DNA of 6,109 nucleotides, from assembly GCA_018902765.1 (NCBI GenBank), contig JAHIQC010000313.1:1-6109 (forward strand). The letters are read 5' to 3'. Within the stretch, counting starts at the first letter, position 1. Every line of letters begins with the position of its first letter. The notes below the pieces were generated by a model. It worked only from the letters and a program-made list of their open reading frames with translations, ran no database searches and was not told the origin of the DNA. Made by a program: the position numbers and the translations under genes. The stretch comes from Actinomycetota bacterium (lineage in GTDB: Bacteria; Actinomycetota; Coriobacteriia; Anaerosomatales; JAHIQC01). Of the stretch, positions 1 to 6,101 are shown piece by piece.

Positions 1-2
1 CC

Positions 3-797
3 CGGTGGGCTTCGGCCAGGACATCGCTGGCGCGCACCATCGAGGTACTTGCCGAGGAAGACCTTCTGTTAGCTGAGATGGCGCATGCATTCGCCCATGA
101 TTTCGCGACGAGTTCTGGAGAACGTGTGGAGTTCGACTGCGCGATGATGGCGACTCTGTCGTTGCCGATGAGGCGAAGGACGGTGCGCAGCGCGGTCCTG
201 GACGCCTTCCCCGAGGCCTCTAGACTCGAGTTCGAGCACGTGGAGGCGCTCGTTCAAGGCCTTGCGACCGAGGGCTTCGCCCGTGACCTTCCTTTTGGTC
301 TGCGGGCCGAACAGCGGTACGGTACAATGTCGGTCTCCCGCACGGTCGAGGGGAACCGGTCGGTGGCATCTGGTTTGCTCTTGATCCCGGGTATCGCCGA
401 CCTTGGTCCTGCGGGCACCATGCACGTCAACAGGGTCGAAGCGGTGATCGGGGACGAGGGTCCTGATATCGCGGTCATCGACGCCGCCGCTGTTGGCGGC
501 GAGCTTTCGGTGGGTCCGTATCGCGAAGGCGACCGGATCTCTCCGCTGGGCATGATGGGCAGCAAGAAGGTATCTGACCTACTGATCGACGCAAAGGTCC
601 CGAAGGCGCTTCGCCATGAGGTCCCGGTCGTCAGGGACGGCGACAGGATCGTCTGGGTCGCCGGGGTCAGGATGAGTGAGTCATACAAGGTGACGTCTGC
701 CACAACAGACGCCATCAGGCTTGTGTGGGAGCGTGGCCCCAATGTTGCGGACCGGATCCGCGACCAGGAAAGGACGGAAGCGACGGATGCACCCTGA
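3..797 (+). CDS. tilS: tRNA(Ile)-lysidine synthetase TilS, C-terminal part (5' truncated by window edge)
   Basis: TilS uses ATP and lysine to convert the wobble cytidine of the CAU-anticodon isoleucine tRNA to lysidine, so that the tRNA reads AUA instead of AUG; it acts in the cytosol. The reading frame is open from base 3 with no stop, so the true start and the N-terminal PP-loop ATPase domain (SGGxDS motif) lie outside the window. The visible 264 residues begin in the helical region (ARTIEVLAEEDLLLAEMA) and run into the TilS C-terminal domain. That domain is recognisable from PYREGDRISPLGMMGSKKVSDLLIDAKVP followed by the PVVRDGDRIVWVAGVRMSESYKVT segment (about bases 510-700). The stop codon TGA at 795-797 lies inside hpt, an 11-bp overlap that suggests translational coupling. 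The family call rests on the C-terminal domain and the hpt-ftsH neighbourhood; the catalytic motif is not visible. The ATG at base 78 is an internal methionine, not a start. Confidence 0.9.
   Translation, partial: RWASARTSLARTIEVLAEEDLLLAEMAHAFAHDFATSSGERVEFDCAMMATLSLPMRRRTVRSAVLDAFPEASRLEFEHVEALVQGLATEGFARDLPFGLRAEQRYGTMSVSRTVEGNRSVASGLLLIPGIADLGPAGTMHVNRVEAVIGDEGPDIAVIDAAAVGGELSVGPYREGDRISPLGMMGSKKVSDLLIDAKVPKALRHEVPVVRDGDRIVWVAGVRMSESYKVTSATTDAIRLVWERGPNVADRIRDQERTEATDAP
776..780 (+). promoter_or_regulatory. Ribosome binding site of hpt
   Basis: GGAAG lies 6 nt before the ATG at 787, with a second purine run, AGGAAAGGA, at 766-774. Both lie inside the end of tilS. They support the ATG at 787 rather than the GTG/ATG codons further upstream in the same frame, which would lengthen the overlap and add residues that the HPRT family lacks. 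Confidence 0.6.
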
Positions 798-1326
798 CCT
801 CGAGACAATAGTACTCACCGAGGCACAGATCGCCGAGCGCATCAGGGAGCTTGGCGAGCAGATCAGCGCAGACTATGGCCATGAGCCTGTGCTGCTCATC
901 GCGGTTCTTCGTGGCGCAGCCCTGTTCGTGGCCGATCTGGCACGTGCGATCGAGTCTCCCGTTGAGATCGACTTCATGGCCGTTTCCAGCTACGGCTCTT
1001 CGACCAAGTCATCGGGCGTCGTCAGGATCATCAAGGACCTCGACGAGACCATCGAAGGCCGTCACGTGCTGGTGGTCGAGGACATCCTCGACACGGGGCT
1101 CACGCTCAAGTATCTCCTCAAGAACCTCGCGTCACGTGGCCCCGCTTCGCTTGAGGTGGTCACGCTTCTGAGCAAAGAAGGCAAGCAGAGGGTACCTATC
1201 TCGTGTAGGTATATCGGTTTCGACGTGCCGGACGAGTTCGTGGTCGGGTATGGATTGGATTACGCCGAGCGCTATCGGAATCTTCCGTATATCGGCATCC
1301 TCAAGCCCGAGATCTACTCGGACTAG
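787..1326 (+). CDS. hpt: Hypoxanthine phosphoribosyltransferase
   Basis: This is a purine salvage enzyme that transfers ribose-5-phosphate from PRPP to hypoxanthine (and usually guanine), giving IMP or GMP; it is cytosolic and Mg-dependent. The product has 179 residues, the usual size for bacterial HPRT. The PRPP-binding signature VVEDILDTGLT is present, with the acidic pair E98-D99 and the D102-T103-G104 turn. Also present are the LRGAALF PPi-loop segment and the SYGSSTKSSG flexible catalytic loop. The C-terminal FDVPDEFVVGYGLDYAERYRNLPYIG block is highly typical of the family and includes the base-binding region. The ATG at 787 gives the canonical short N-terminus (MHPDLETIVLTEAQI). The gene overlaps tilS by 11 bp and precedes ftsH by 36 bp, an order conserved in many Gram-positive bacteria, so cotranscription is likely. 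No anomalies are seen. Confidence 0.96.
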   Translation: MHPDLETIVLTEAQIAERIRELGEQISADYGHEPVLLIAVLRGAALFVADLARAIESPVEIDFMAVSSYGSSTKSSGVVRIIKDLDETIEGRHVLVVEDILDTGLTLKYLLKNLASRGPASLEVVTLLSKEGKQRVPISCRYIGFDVPDEFVVGYGLDYAERYRNLPYIGILKPEIYSD

Positions 1327-1347
1327 GCGTTCACCCGCCGAAGACTC

Positions 1348-1352
1348 AGGAG
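1348..1352 (+). promoter_or_regulatory. Ribosome binding site of ftsH
   Basis: AGGAG ends 10 nt before a GTG codon at 1363. This fixes the ftsH start as GTG; the protein then begins [15 protein letters not shown], placing the first membrane segment a few residues after the N-terminus, as expected for FtsH. Confidence 0.6.
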
Positions 1353-1362
1353 CCCGTGGAAC

Positions 1363-3357
1363 GTGAACAAGAACCTCAGAACGATCATGCTGTATCTCCT
1401 GCTCCTCGCAGGATTGGTCTACGTGTTCGCTGGCATGATGGAGACGACGGCCAAGCCTTCCGAACTGTCGACAAGCCAGTTCAGGACCGCCGTTACCGAC
1501 GGCATGGTCAAAGACGTTACCTATCACGCCGCCGAGGCGAACATCGACGGCCAGTACTGGTCTGACAAGGCCGCCAAGTCCAAGGGTGACGATGGCCTAA
1601 AGCCGTTCACTTCGACCTACGTGGGCGCCGACACCCTGAACGAGCTGATGGCGGCCAATCCCGACGTCAAGTACACCGTCGACCCCAAAGCGGCCTTCTC
1701 GTGGGGCTCGCTTCTGATAAATCTGCTGCCGATCATCTTCCTCGCGGGACTCATGTTCTACATCCTGAGTCAGATGCAGGGCGGCAACTCCAAGATCATG
1801 AGCTTTGGCAAGGCCAAGGCCAAGCGCATGACCCGCGACCAGCCGAGGATCACCTTCAAGGACGTTGCGGGCGTGGACGAGGCCATCGAGGAACTGCATG
1901 AGATCAAGGAGTTCCTCGCCAACCCAGGCAAGTTCCAGGCGCTGGGGGCCAAGATCCCCAAGGGCGTCTTGCTCGTGGGCCCTCCGGGTACCGGAAAGAC
2001 CCTGCTCGCTCGTGCCGTGGCCGGCGAGGCCGCTGTCCCGTTCTTCTCGATCTCGGGTTCTGATTTCGTGGAGATGTTCGTGGGCGTCGGCGCTTCGCGC
2101 GTGCGCGATCTGTTCGAGCAGGCCAAGGCTGCGAATCCGTGCATCATCTTCATGGACGAGATCGACGCAGTCGGTCGTCAGCGCGGCGCGGGTCTGGGCG
2201 GCGGTCATGATGAGCGCGAGCAGACCCTGAACCAGCTGCTGGTCGAGATGGACGGGTTCGATAACAAGGACAACGTCATCTTGATCGCCGCGACCAACCG
2301 GCCCGACATCCTCGATCCCGCCCTTCTGCGGCCGGGTCGCTTCGACCGTCAGGTCGTTGTTGATCGACCGGATCTCAAGGGCCGTTCGGCCATCCTCAAG
2401 ATCCACGCTCGTGGTAAGCCTCTCACCGACGATGTCGACCTCGACGTGCTTGCGCGCCGCACCCCGGGCTTCACCGGTGCCGATCTGGCCAACCTCGTGA
2501 ACGAGGCGGCGCTGCTTGCAGCACGTCATGGCAAGAAGAAGATCGACATGTTCGAGCTTGAAGAGGGCATCGATCGTGTCATGACAGGGCCTGAGCGCAA
2601 GAGCCGCCTGATCAATGATGACGAGAAGCGCATCATCGCCTATCACGAAGCGGGTCACGCTATCGTCGGCCATCGCCTGGCTGACTCCGACCCCATCCAT
2701 AAGGTCACGATCATCCCTCGCGGACGCGCATTGGGTCTGACCTGGTCGATCCCCGAAGAAGATCGCTTCCTCGAGAGCAAGCGCACCATGCTTGCCGATA
2801 TCGCCAAGATGCTGGGAGGTCGTGTCGCCGAGGAGCTCGTGATCGGGGACATCACCACCGGCGCCAGTAGCGATATCGAGAGGGCCACGAAGATCGCCAA
2901 GCAGATGGTCACGCGTTTCGGCATGAGCGAGAAGCTCGGTCCGCAGACATTCGGTGACGCGAACCACGAGGTGTTCCTCGGCAGGGATTTCTCAGCGAAT
3001 GCCGATTATTCGCCTGAGATCGCCTATGAGATCGACAAAGAGATCGCGCGGCTTATCGCCGAGGGCTACGAGCAGGCTCGCGTGGTTCTGACCGAGCATC
3101 GTGAGCACCTTGATCGCATGGCTGCCGTGCTGATCGAGCGCGAGACGCTCGACGGGCCGGCGCTGCTGGCTGTGCTCGATGGCGATTGGGACGCGTTCTT
3201 AGTGGCAGAGAAGATCGCCGAGGAGAACAAGACTCCCGATGAGCCCGAAGATGGCGAGCCTGAAGCCGGCGAGCCTGAAACGCAGGAAGCCGAGTCCGAC
3301 ACCGTCATTATTGAGCCGCCGACCGCCGCAGGTCCGGGTGGAGTGACCCTGGTCTGA
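1363..3357 (+). CDS. ftsH: ATP-dependent zinc metalloprotease FtsH
   Basis: FtsH is a membrane-anchored hexameric AAA+ protease that extracts and degrades misfolded membrane proteins and selected regulators. The 664 residues read, in order: transmembrane segment about 8-26; extracytoplasmic stretch about 27-112; second transmembrane segment about 116-135; AAA+ module with Walker A GPPGTGKT (206-213), pore motif F239-V-G241, Walker B IIFMDEID (261-268), and the second region of homology with N312 and arginine fingers R323/R326; and an M41 peptidase domain. The zinc site is HEAGH (H428, E429, H432), with D504 in SSDIERAT as the third ligand. All catalytic residues are intact. The tail from about residue 620 is acidic and proline-containing, with pentapeptide repeats, and ends in a short hydrophobic stretch (PGGVTLV). 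The gene follows hpt by 36 bp, from a GTG start. In many actinobacteria folate genes follow ftsH; here they do not. Confidence 0.98.
   Translation: MNKNLRTIMLYLLLLAGLVYVFAGMMETTAKPSELSTSQFRTAVTDGMVKDVTYHAAEANIDGQYWSDKAAKSKGDDGLKPFTSTYVGADTLNELMAANPDVKYTVDPKAAFSWGSLLINLLPIIFLAGLMFYILSQMQGGNSKIMSFGKAKAKRMTRDQPRITFKDVAGVDEAIEELHEIKEFLANPGKFQALGAKIPKGVLLVGPPGTGKTLLARAVAGEAAVPFFSISGSDFVEMFVGVGASRVRDLFEQAKAANPCIIFMDEIDAVGRQRGAGLGGGHDEREQTLNQLLVEMDGFDNKDNVILIAATNRPDILDPALLRPGRFDRQVVVDRPDLKGRSAILKIHARGKPLTDDVDLDVLARRTPGFTGADLANLVNEAALLAARHGKKKIDMFELEEGIDRVMTGPERKSRLINDDEKRIIAYHEAGHAIVGHRLADSDPIHKVTIIPRGRALGLTWSIPEEDRFLESKRTMLADIAKMLGGRVAEELVIGDITTGASSDIERATKIAKQMVTRFGMSEKLGPQTFGDANHEVFLGRDFSANADYSPEIAYEIDKEIARLIAEGYEQARVVLTEHREHLDRMAAVLIERETLDGPALLAVLDGDWDAFLVAEKIAEENKTPDEPEDGEPEAGEPETQEAESDTVIIEPPTAAGPGGVTLV
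3238..3282 (+). repeat. 15-nt tandem repeat encoding (D/G)EPEx in the FtsH tail
   Basis: There are three adjacent in-frame 15-nt units at 3238-3252, 3253-3267 and 3268-3282, encoding [10 protein letters not shown] and GEPET. The second and third share the identical 12-mer GGCGAGCCTGAA (3253-3264 and 3268-3279); the first differs at a few positions. The next codons (QEAES) look like a decayed fourth unit. The repeat lies in the presumably disordered cytosolic tail after the peptidase domain. Confidence 0.85.
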
Positions 3358-3381
3358 AGCGTTTGAAGAGTATCGACACTG

Positions 3382-3405
3382 CGGCGGGCCCGAAAGGGTC
3401 CGCCG
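3382..3405 (+). terminator. GC-rich hairpin with GAAA loop downstream of ftsH (possible weak terminator)
   Basis: A 10-bp stem pairs 3382-3391 (CGGCGGGCCC) with 3396-3405 (GGGTCCGCCG). It has one G-T wobble and encloses a GAAA tetraloop of the stable GNRA type. The following bases, TGTTGCGTT, contain five T residues but no continuous T-run, so strong intrinsic termination is doubtful. It starts 24 nt after the ftsH stop and ends 9 nt before the SD of the next gene. It may instead act as a partial terminator, an mRNA-stabilising 3' end or a processing point. Confidence 0.5.
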
Positions 3406-3414
3406 TGTTGCGTT

Positions 3415-3419
3415 GGAGG
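3415..3419 (+). promoter_or_regulatory. Ribosome binding site of the metal-hydrolase-like gene
   Basis: GGAGG is placed 5 nt before the GTG at 3425. An in-frame TTG at 3413 overlaps this SD and so is unlikely to be the start. Confidence 0.65.
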
Positions 3420-3424
3420 CACGA

Positions 3425-3880
3425 GTGAACGGCCATGTGCATTACGGACTGACCAAGCGATGGGCGATCGAGCAGGGCTACGATCCTGCGGTGGCCGAGG
3501 TGATCGCGGCGGCGGATATCCGTGTCGACCGTGAGTTCCCGGGTCGCGCGTGGCGCAACAAGCGCTACCACTTTGCATGGCTCGGAGCGAGACGTATCGC
3601 GCGGAAGTGGCTGGCCCAAGCGATCGGCGACGGCGATCCGGCACTCCTCGGCCAAGCGCTGCACTGCGAGCAGGACGCGATTTCTCACGGGCAGCTCGGG
3701 CACCTGATCCACTGGCCCGGCATCGATCTGTGGGAACGGCGTGGGCCTCGTGTTCGTGCGCGCATCGAGAGCGCGACTCGCGCCATGCTCGCGGAGTACC
3801 TGGAGGCGACCGGTGGCCGCGCAGAGACACTCGGGGATTCGTTACCCGCCTCGTTGGAGGCCGACAAGGATATACTCTAG
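3425..3880 (+). CDS. Small His/Asp-rich alpha-helical protein, possible zinc-dependent phospholipase C-like metal hydrolase
   Basis: Function is not firmly recognised. The 151 residues start at a GTG with a good SD and are predicted to be mostly helical and cytosolic: no signal peptide or membrane segment is seen. The spacing of histidines and acids suggests a metal site: H4 and H6 near the N-terminus (NGHVHYGLTKRWA), D31 and D35 (AAADIRVD), H49 (KRYHFAW), then H80-x3-D84-x3-H88 (ALHCEQDAISHG), H93, H96 and D101/E104. An early His, a middle Asp, a His, and an HxxxD helix followed by more His recall the all-alpha zinc-dependent phospholipase C / S1-P1 nuclease superfamily. However, members I know are usually longer and exported, and the spacing after HxxxD is not the classical one. 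An HD-domain-like protein is an alternative. It lies 67 bp after ftsH, behind a hairpin, and ahead of a two-component pair. The open frame is convincing because of its SD, the clustered His/Asp pattern and the end near the next gene. Confidence 0.75.
   Translation: MNGHVHYGLTKRWAIEQGYDPAVAEVIAAADIRVDREFPGRAWRNKRYHFAWLGARRIARKWLAQAIGDGDPALLGQALHCEQDAISHGQLGHLIHWPGIDLWERRGPRVRARIESATRAMLAEYLEATGGRAETLGDSLPASLEADKDIL
3871..3876 (+). promoter_or_regulatory. Possible -10 element (TATACT) ahead of the two-component genes
   Basis: TATACT matches five of six bases of the TATAAT consensus and is the most AT-rich hexamer in this GC-rich area. It overlaps the last codons of the preceding gene and would start a transcript near 3883, with about a 100-nt leader before the kinase. 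No good -35 box stands 16-18 bp upstream (GCCTCG at that place; TTGGAG at 3854 is too close), so the call is weak. Confidence 0.25.
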
Positions 3881-3890
3881 GGGAGATGGC

Positions 3891-3968
3891 GTGCGCTCAT
3901 TGCTTTTCGGGACGAACTTGAGCGCGATGGCTGAACTCGCTGGAGGCTGCTTGGGGGAGCGTCTCTAG
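3891..3968 (+). CDS. Possible 25-residue small ORF upstream of the histidine kinase
   Basis: A GTG at 3891 opens a 25-codon frame (MRSLLFGTNLSAMAELAGGC, then LGERL) ending in TAG at 3966-3968. The run AGGGGAG at 3879-3885, which overlaps the stop of the preceding gene, sits 5 nt before this GTG: ideal SD spacing. The product has no recognised similarity; it has a short hydrophobic start and a single cysteine. The frame ends 19 nt before the kinase start, so it could be a leader peptide, a small protein or chance. An ATG at 3886 in another frame gives only 11 codons and has no room for an SD. Confidence 0.3.
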   Translation: MRSLLFGTNLSAMAELAGGCLGERL

Positions 3969-3975
3969 GTCTATC

Positions 3976-3982
3976 GGGGGAG
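3976..3982 (+). promoter_or_regulatory. Ribosome binding site of the histidine kinase
   Basis: GGGGGAG lies 5 nt before the GTG at 3988. An ATG at 3994, two codons later in the same frame, is 11 nt away and is a possible alternative start that would shorten the protein by two residues. Confidence 0.6.
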
Positions 3983-3987
3983 AAGTC

Positions 3988-5259
3988 GTGGGGATGGTTC
4001 TCGAAGAATCCAATGAGCTCGATGAGCAGGCCAGCGGCGTTGATGAGACCGCTATCGTGGCGCTGCCGTCTGTTCGCATGGTCGACCCGTTTGGGCGTGC
4101 CAGGCCCTGGATACGAAGCTGGCGCAGGCTTCTAGCCTCGGCGACAGCGGTGCTCACGAGGCGCGCGCAGGCGGACCAGATAGCGGCGCTCAACGACGTG
4201 GCAGACGCGGTCTCGTCGACGATATCGCTAGATGAGGTCCTCGAGACGATCGTTGAGCGCGCCAAGCGCATCACCAACACTGAGAAGGCCGTGCTCGTCC
4301 TTACCGTCGACCACGGCTCGGATCTTGATGCGGACTCTTTGGTTGTTCGAGGAGCACGCGCGGAGCACCCACAATCGTGGTGGGCCACCCAGCTGCAAGG
4401 AATCGCATCCCAGGTGTTCGACAGCGGCGAAACGTATCTGGACCTCAATCACGAGAACGATGCGTGGCTGCTGTGTGTGCCGATCAGTGTGAGGAATCGT
4501 CCGATCGGATTGCTGGCAGCCATAAACTCGCGCCAGCATCGTTTCGGCCCGGCTCAGATCGACTTTCTCGCGATCCTGGGAGCCTTTGCCGCCACCGCCA
4601 TCGAGAACGCCCGACTTGCCGAGGAGACACGATACGTTCTGCTCGCCAGCGAGCGCGACCGAATCGCCCGGGAGATGCACGATGGAATATCTCAGTCCTT
4701 GTTCAGCGTGGCGCTCGGCCTCGAAGTCTGTCGCAAGCAGGTTCTGCGCGACCCCGAGGGCGTATCGGAGCGTCTGGGCGATCTGCAGGAGCAAGTGGAC
4801 CTCAGCCGAAGCGAGCTGCGCCGATTCATCTACGACTTAAGGCCCCTCAAGCTGCAAGAGCTCGGGCTCATCGGCGCAATAGAGTACTGGCTCCACGAGA
4901 TGTGTCCGGTGGACGCGGTGCATGCCGAGATCAAGGTGTCCGGCGAGAAGAGGACCCTGACTCCCTCACTGGAGGCGTGCCTGTATCGCGTGGCCAAGGA
5001 AGCCGTGGCCAACTCGATGAAGCATGGCGCCCCTACGAAGCTCGACGTGTTTCTGTCCTACGAGCAAGACGCGGTACGGCTGGTCGTCACAGACAACGGC
5101 TCAGGATTCGCGCTGGCAGATGCGCGGGCGCGTGTTCCCAGCGAGTCCGGAATCGGGCTGCGGAGCATCGAGCACCGTGTGCGCGTCGAACGTGGCGAAC
5201 TGCTCATCGTCAGCGCTCCGGGCCAGGGAACCAGGGTAGACGTGGTCGTTCCGGTTTGA
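3988..5259 (+). CDS. GAF-domain sensor histidine kinase, NarL/LiaS-DevS group (HisKA_3)
   Basis: This kinase is predicted to autophosphorylate on histidine and pass the phosphate to the response regulator encoded 11 bp downstream. The 423 residues read, in order: an N-terminal extension of about 67 residues (acidic at 1-20; basic with tryptophans at about 30-60, including RPWIRSWRRLLASA); a GAF sensory domain about 75-205; a HisKA_3 dimerisation domain with ERDRIAREMHDGISQ, where H231 is the phosphoacceptor and D232-x3-Q236 matches the phosphatase motif known for this group; and a C-terminal HATPase domain with N-box N342 (EAVANSMKHG), G1 box D369-N-G-S-G and G2 box G388-I-G-L-R. No transmembrane segment is seen, so it is probably soluble or only peripherally attached to the membrane. 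All catalytic boxes are intact. The GAF ligand is unknown; a heme, nucleotide or small-molecule signal cannot be told apart from sequence alone. Confidence 0.93.
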   Translation: MGMVLEESNELDEQASGVDETAIVALPSVRMVDPFGRARPWIRSWRRLLASATAVLTRRAQADQIAALNDVADAVSSTISLDEVLETIVERAKRITNTEKAVLVLTVDHGSDLDADSLVVRGARAEHPQSWWATQLQGIASQVFDSGETYLDLNHENDAWLLCVPISVRNRPIGLLAAINSRQHRFGPAQIDFLAILGAFAATAIENARLAEETRYVLLASERDRIAREMHDGISQSLFSVALGLEVCRKQVLRDPEGVSERLGDLQEQVDLSRSELRRFIYDLRPLKLQELGLIGAIEYWLHEMCPVDAVHAEIKVSGEKRTLTPSLEACLYRVAKEAVANSMKHGAPTKLDVFLSYEQDAVRLVVTDNGSGFALADARARVPSESGIGLRSIEHRVRVERGELLIVSAPGQGTRVDVVVPV

Positions 5260-5267
5260 GGGGGAAG
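5260..5267 (+). promoter_or_regulatory. Ribosome binding site of the response regulator
   Basis: GGGGGAAG begins directly after the kinase stop and ends 3 nt before the GTG at 5271 (6 nt from the G-run). It selects this GTG over ATG 5289 inside the receiver domain and over the same-frame extension that runs back through the kinase gene. Confidence 0.6.
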
Positions 5268-5270
5268 CCT

Positions 5271-5933
5271 GTGCAAGCGATACGCGTGATGATCGCCGAT
5301 GACCATGAGTTGGTCCGTCTTGCGCTGCGCACGCTTCTGGAGGGCGAGGACGGCATCGAGGTGGTCGCGGAAGCTCCCGACGGCGAGACCGTGCTTGAGC
5401 TTATGAAGACTACTGCGATCCACCTGCTGCTCCTCGATCTTCGCATGCCGGGTATCGGGGGAGTGGAGACCTGCCGACGAGTGCGCCAGATCGACCCGGA
5501 ACTGCCGATCCTCGTTCTCACCAGTTTTGACGATGAGGAAGAGATGTTCGGAGTATTGGCTGCCGGGGCGAGTGGCTACATCCTCAAGGACACTAGGCCC
5601 GAGCAGCTGGCTCAAGCGGTGAGAACCGTCGCCGAAGGACAGGCGGTCTTTGATTCGGGCATCGCGGCGCGCGTCATCGCTGGCAAGACCGCCGCGCAAA
5701 ACGAGCCCGACCCCGTACTCCTGAACCTCCTTTCAGAGCGTGAACTGCAGGTTTTGAAGCTCATGGCCAAGGGGCTTTCAAACAAGGAGATCGGCCGTGC
5801 GCTGTGGATCGGCGAGACCACAGTAAAGACGCACGTGAGCCGGATCCTTCGCAAGATGGGCCAGTCCGATCGCACGCAGGCGGTTCTCGCGGCGGTTCAA
5901 GCAGGACTCGTTCGCCTCCCGGGCGCGCAGTAG
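5271..5933 (+). CDS. NarL/FixJ-family response regulator with LuxR-type DNA-binding domain
   Basis: This transcription regulator is predicted to be switched on by phosphorylation from the kinase encoded just upstream. Its 220 residues hold a receiver domain (about 4-120) with acidic pair D10-D11, phosphoacceptor D56 (LLLLDLRMPG), T84 and K106, all the conserved positions. A linker of about 30 residues follows, then a LuxR C-terminal helix-turn-helix (about 152-212: LSERELQVLKLMAKGLSNKEIGRALWIGETTVKTHVSRILRKMG). The GTG start at 5271 gives the standard receiver N-terminus (MQAIRVMIADDHELVR). The gap to the kinase is 11 bp, so the two genes are almost surely cotranscribed. The frame stays open far upstream inside the kinase gene, but that part is a GC-driven shadow. 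Target genes are not identifiable; autoregulation or control of the gene beyond the right edge is possible but unproven. Confidence 0.96.
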   Translation: MQAIRVMIADDHELVRLALRTLLEGEDGIEVVAEAPDGETVLELMKTTAIHLLLLDLRMPGIGGVETCRRVRQIDPELPILVLTSFDDEEEMFGVLAAGASGYILKDTRPEQLAQAVRTVAEGQAVFDSGIAARVIAGKTAAQNEPDPVLLNLLSERELQVLKLMAKGLSNKEIGRALWIGETTVKTHVSRILRKMGQSDRTQAVLAAVQAGLVRLPGAQ

Positions 5934-5964
5934 GCTACCGACCTCGTCGGCCATCGGTATGACA

Positions 5965-5978
5965 GCGGATTCATCCGC
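5965..5978. promoter_or_regulatory. Perfect 14-bp inverted repeat, candidate operator or small hairpin
   Basis: GCGGAT and ATCCGC flank a 2-nt centre (TC) at 5965-5978, 32 nt after the response regulator stop. As RNA it would fold with a 5-6 bp stem and no T-run after it, so it is not a convincing terminator. A symmetric site in the intergenic region could bind a dimeric regulator. Confidence 0.3.
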
Positions 5979-6101
5979 AGGTCCACGCGGAAGGCACCGT
6001 GTGTGGATGCGCACTCCATCGCTCCGGTGGGAAACTCACCTCAGCTCGACGGATCGTGCGGTTGTCTGACATCTCATTGTCCGGGAACCCCGAGACTCCT
6101 T

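Noticed and set aside
1597..2967. 456-codon open frame on the minus strand across ftsH
   Set aside because: It lies wholly opposite the strongly conserved ftsH coding region. Long antisense frames are common in GC-rich genes, and its translation shows no recognisable domain.
3413..3424. TTG at 3413 as the start of the hydrolase-like gene
   Set aside because: The TTG overlaps the GGAGG that serves as SD for the GTG at 3425, and no SD stands at suitable distance before it; the hairpin occupies that place.
3066..3830. 254-codon minus-strand frame across the end of ftsH and the hydrolase-like gene
   Set aside because: Its composition is Ser/Arg/Pro-rich, typical of a shadow frame, and it runs antisense to two better supported genes.
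4377..5270. Long open extension upstream of the response regulator in the same frame
   Set aside because: It overlaps the kinase gene in another frame and its translation is Arg/Pro/Gly-rich low-information sequence. The regulator has its own SD and GTG at 5271 that give the normal receiver N-terminus.
5778..6014. 78-codon minus-strand frame at the right end
   Set aside because: About two thirds lies opposite the DNA-binding domain of the response regulator, and it shows no recognisable motif.
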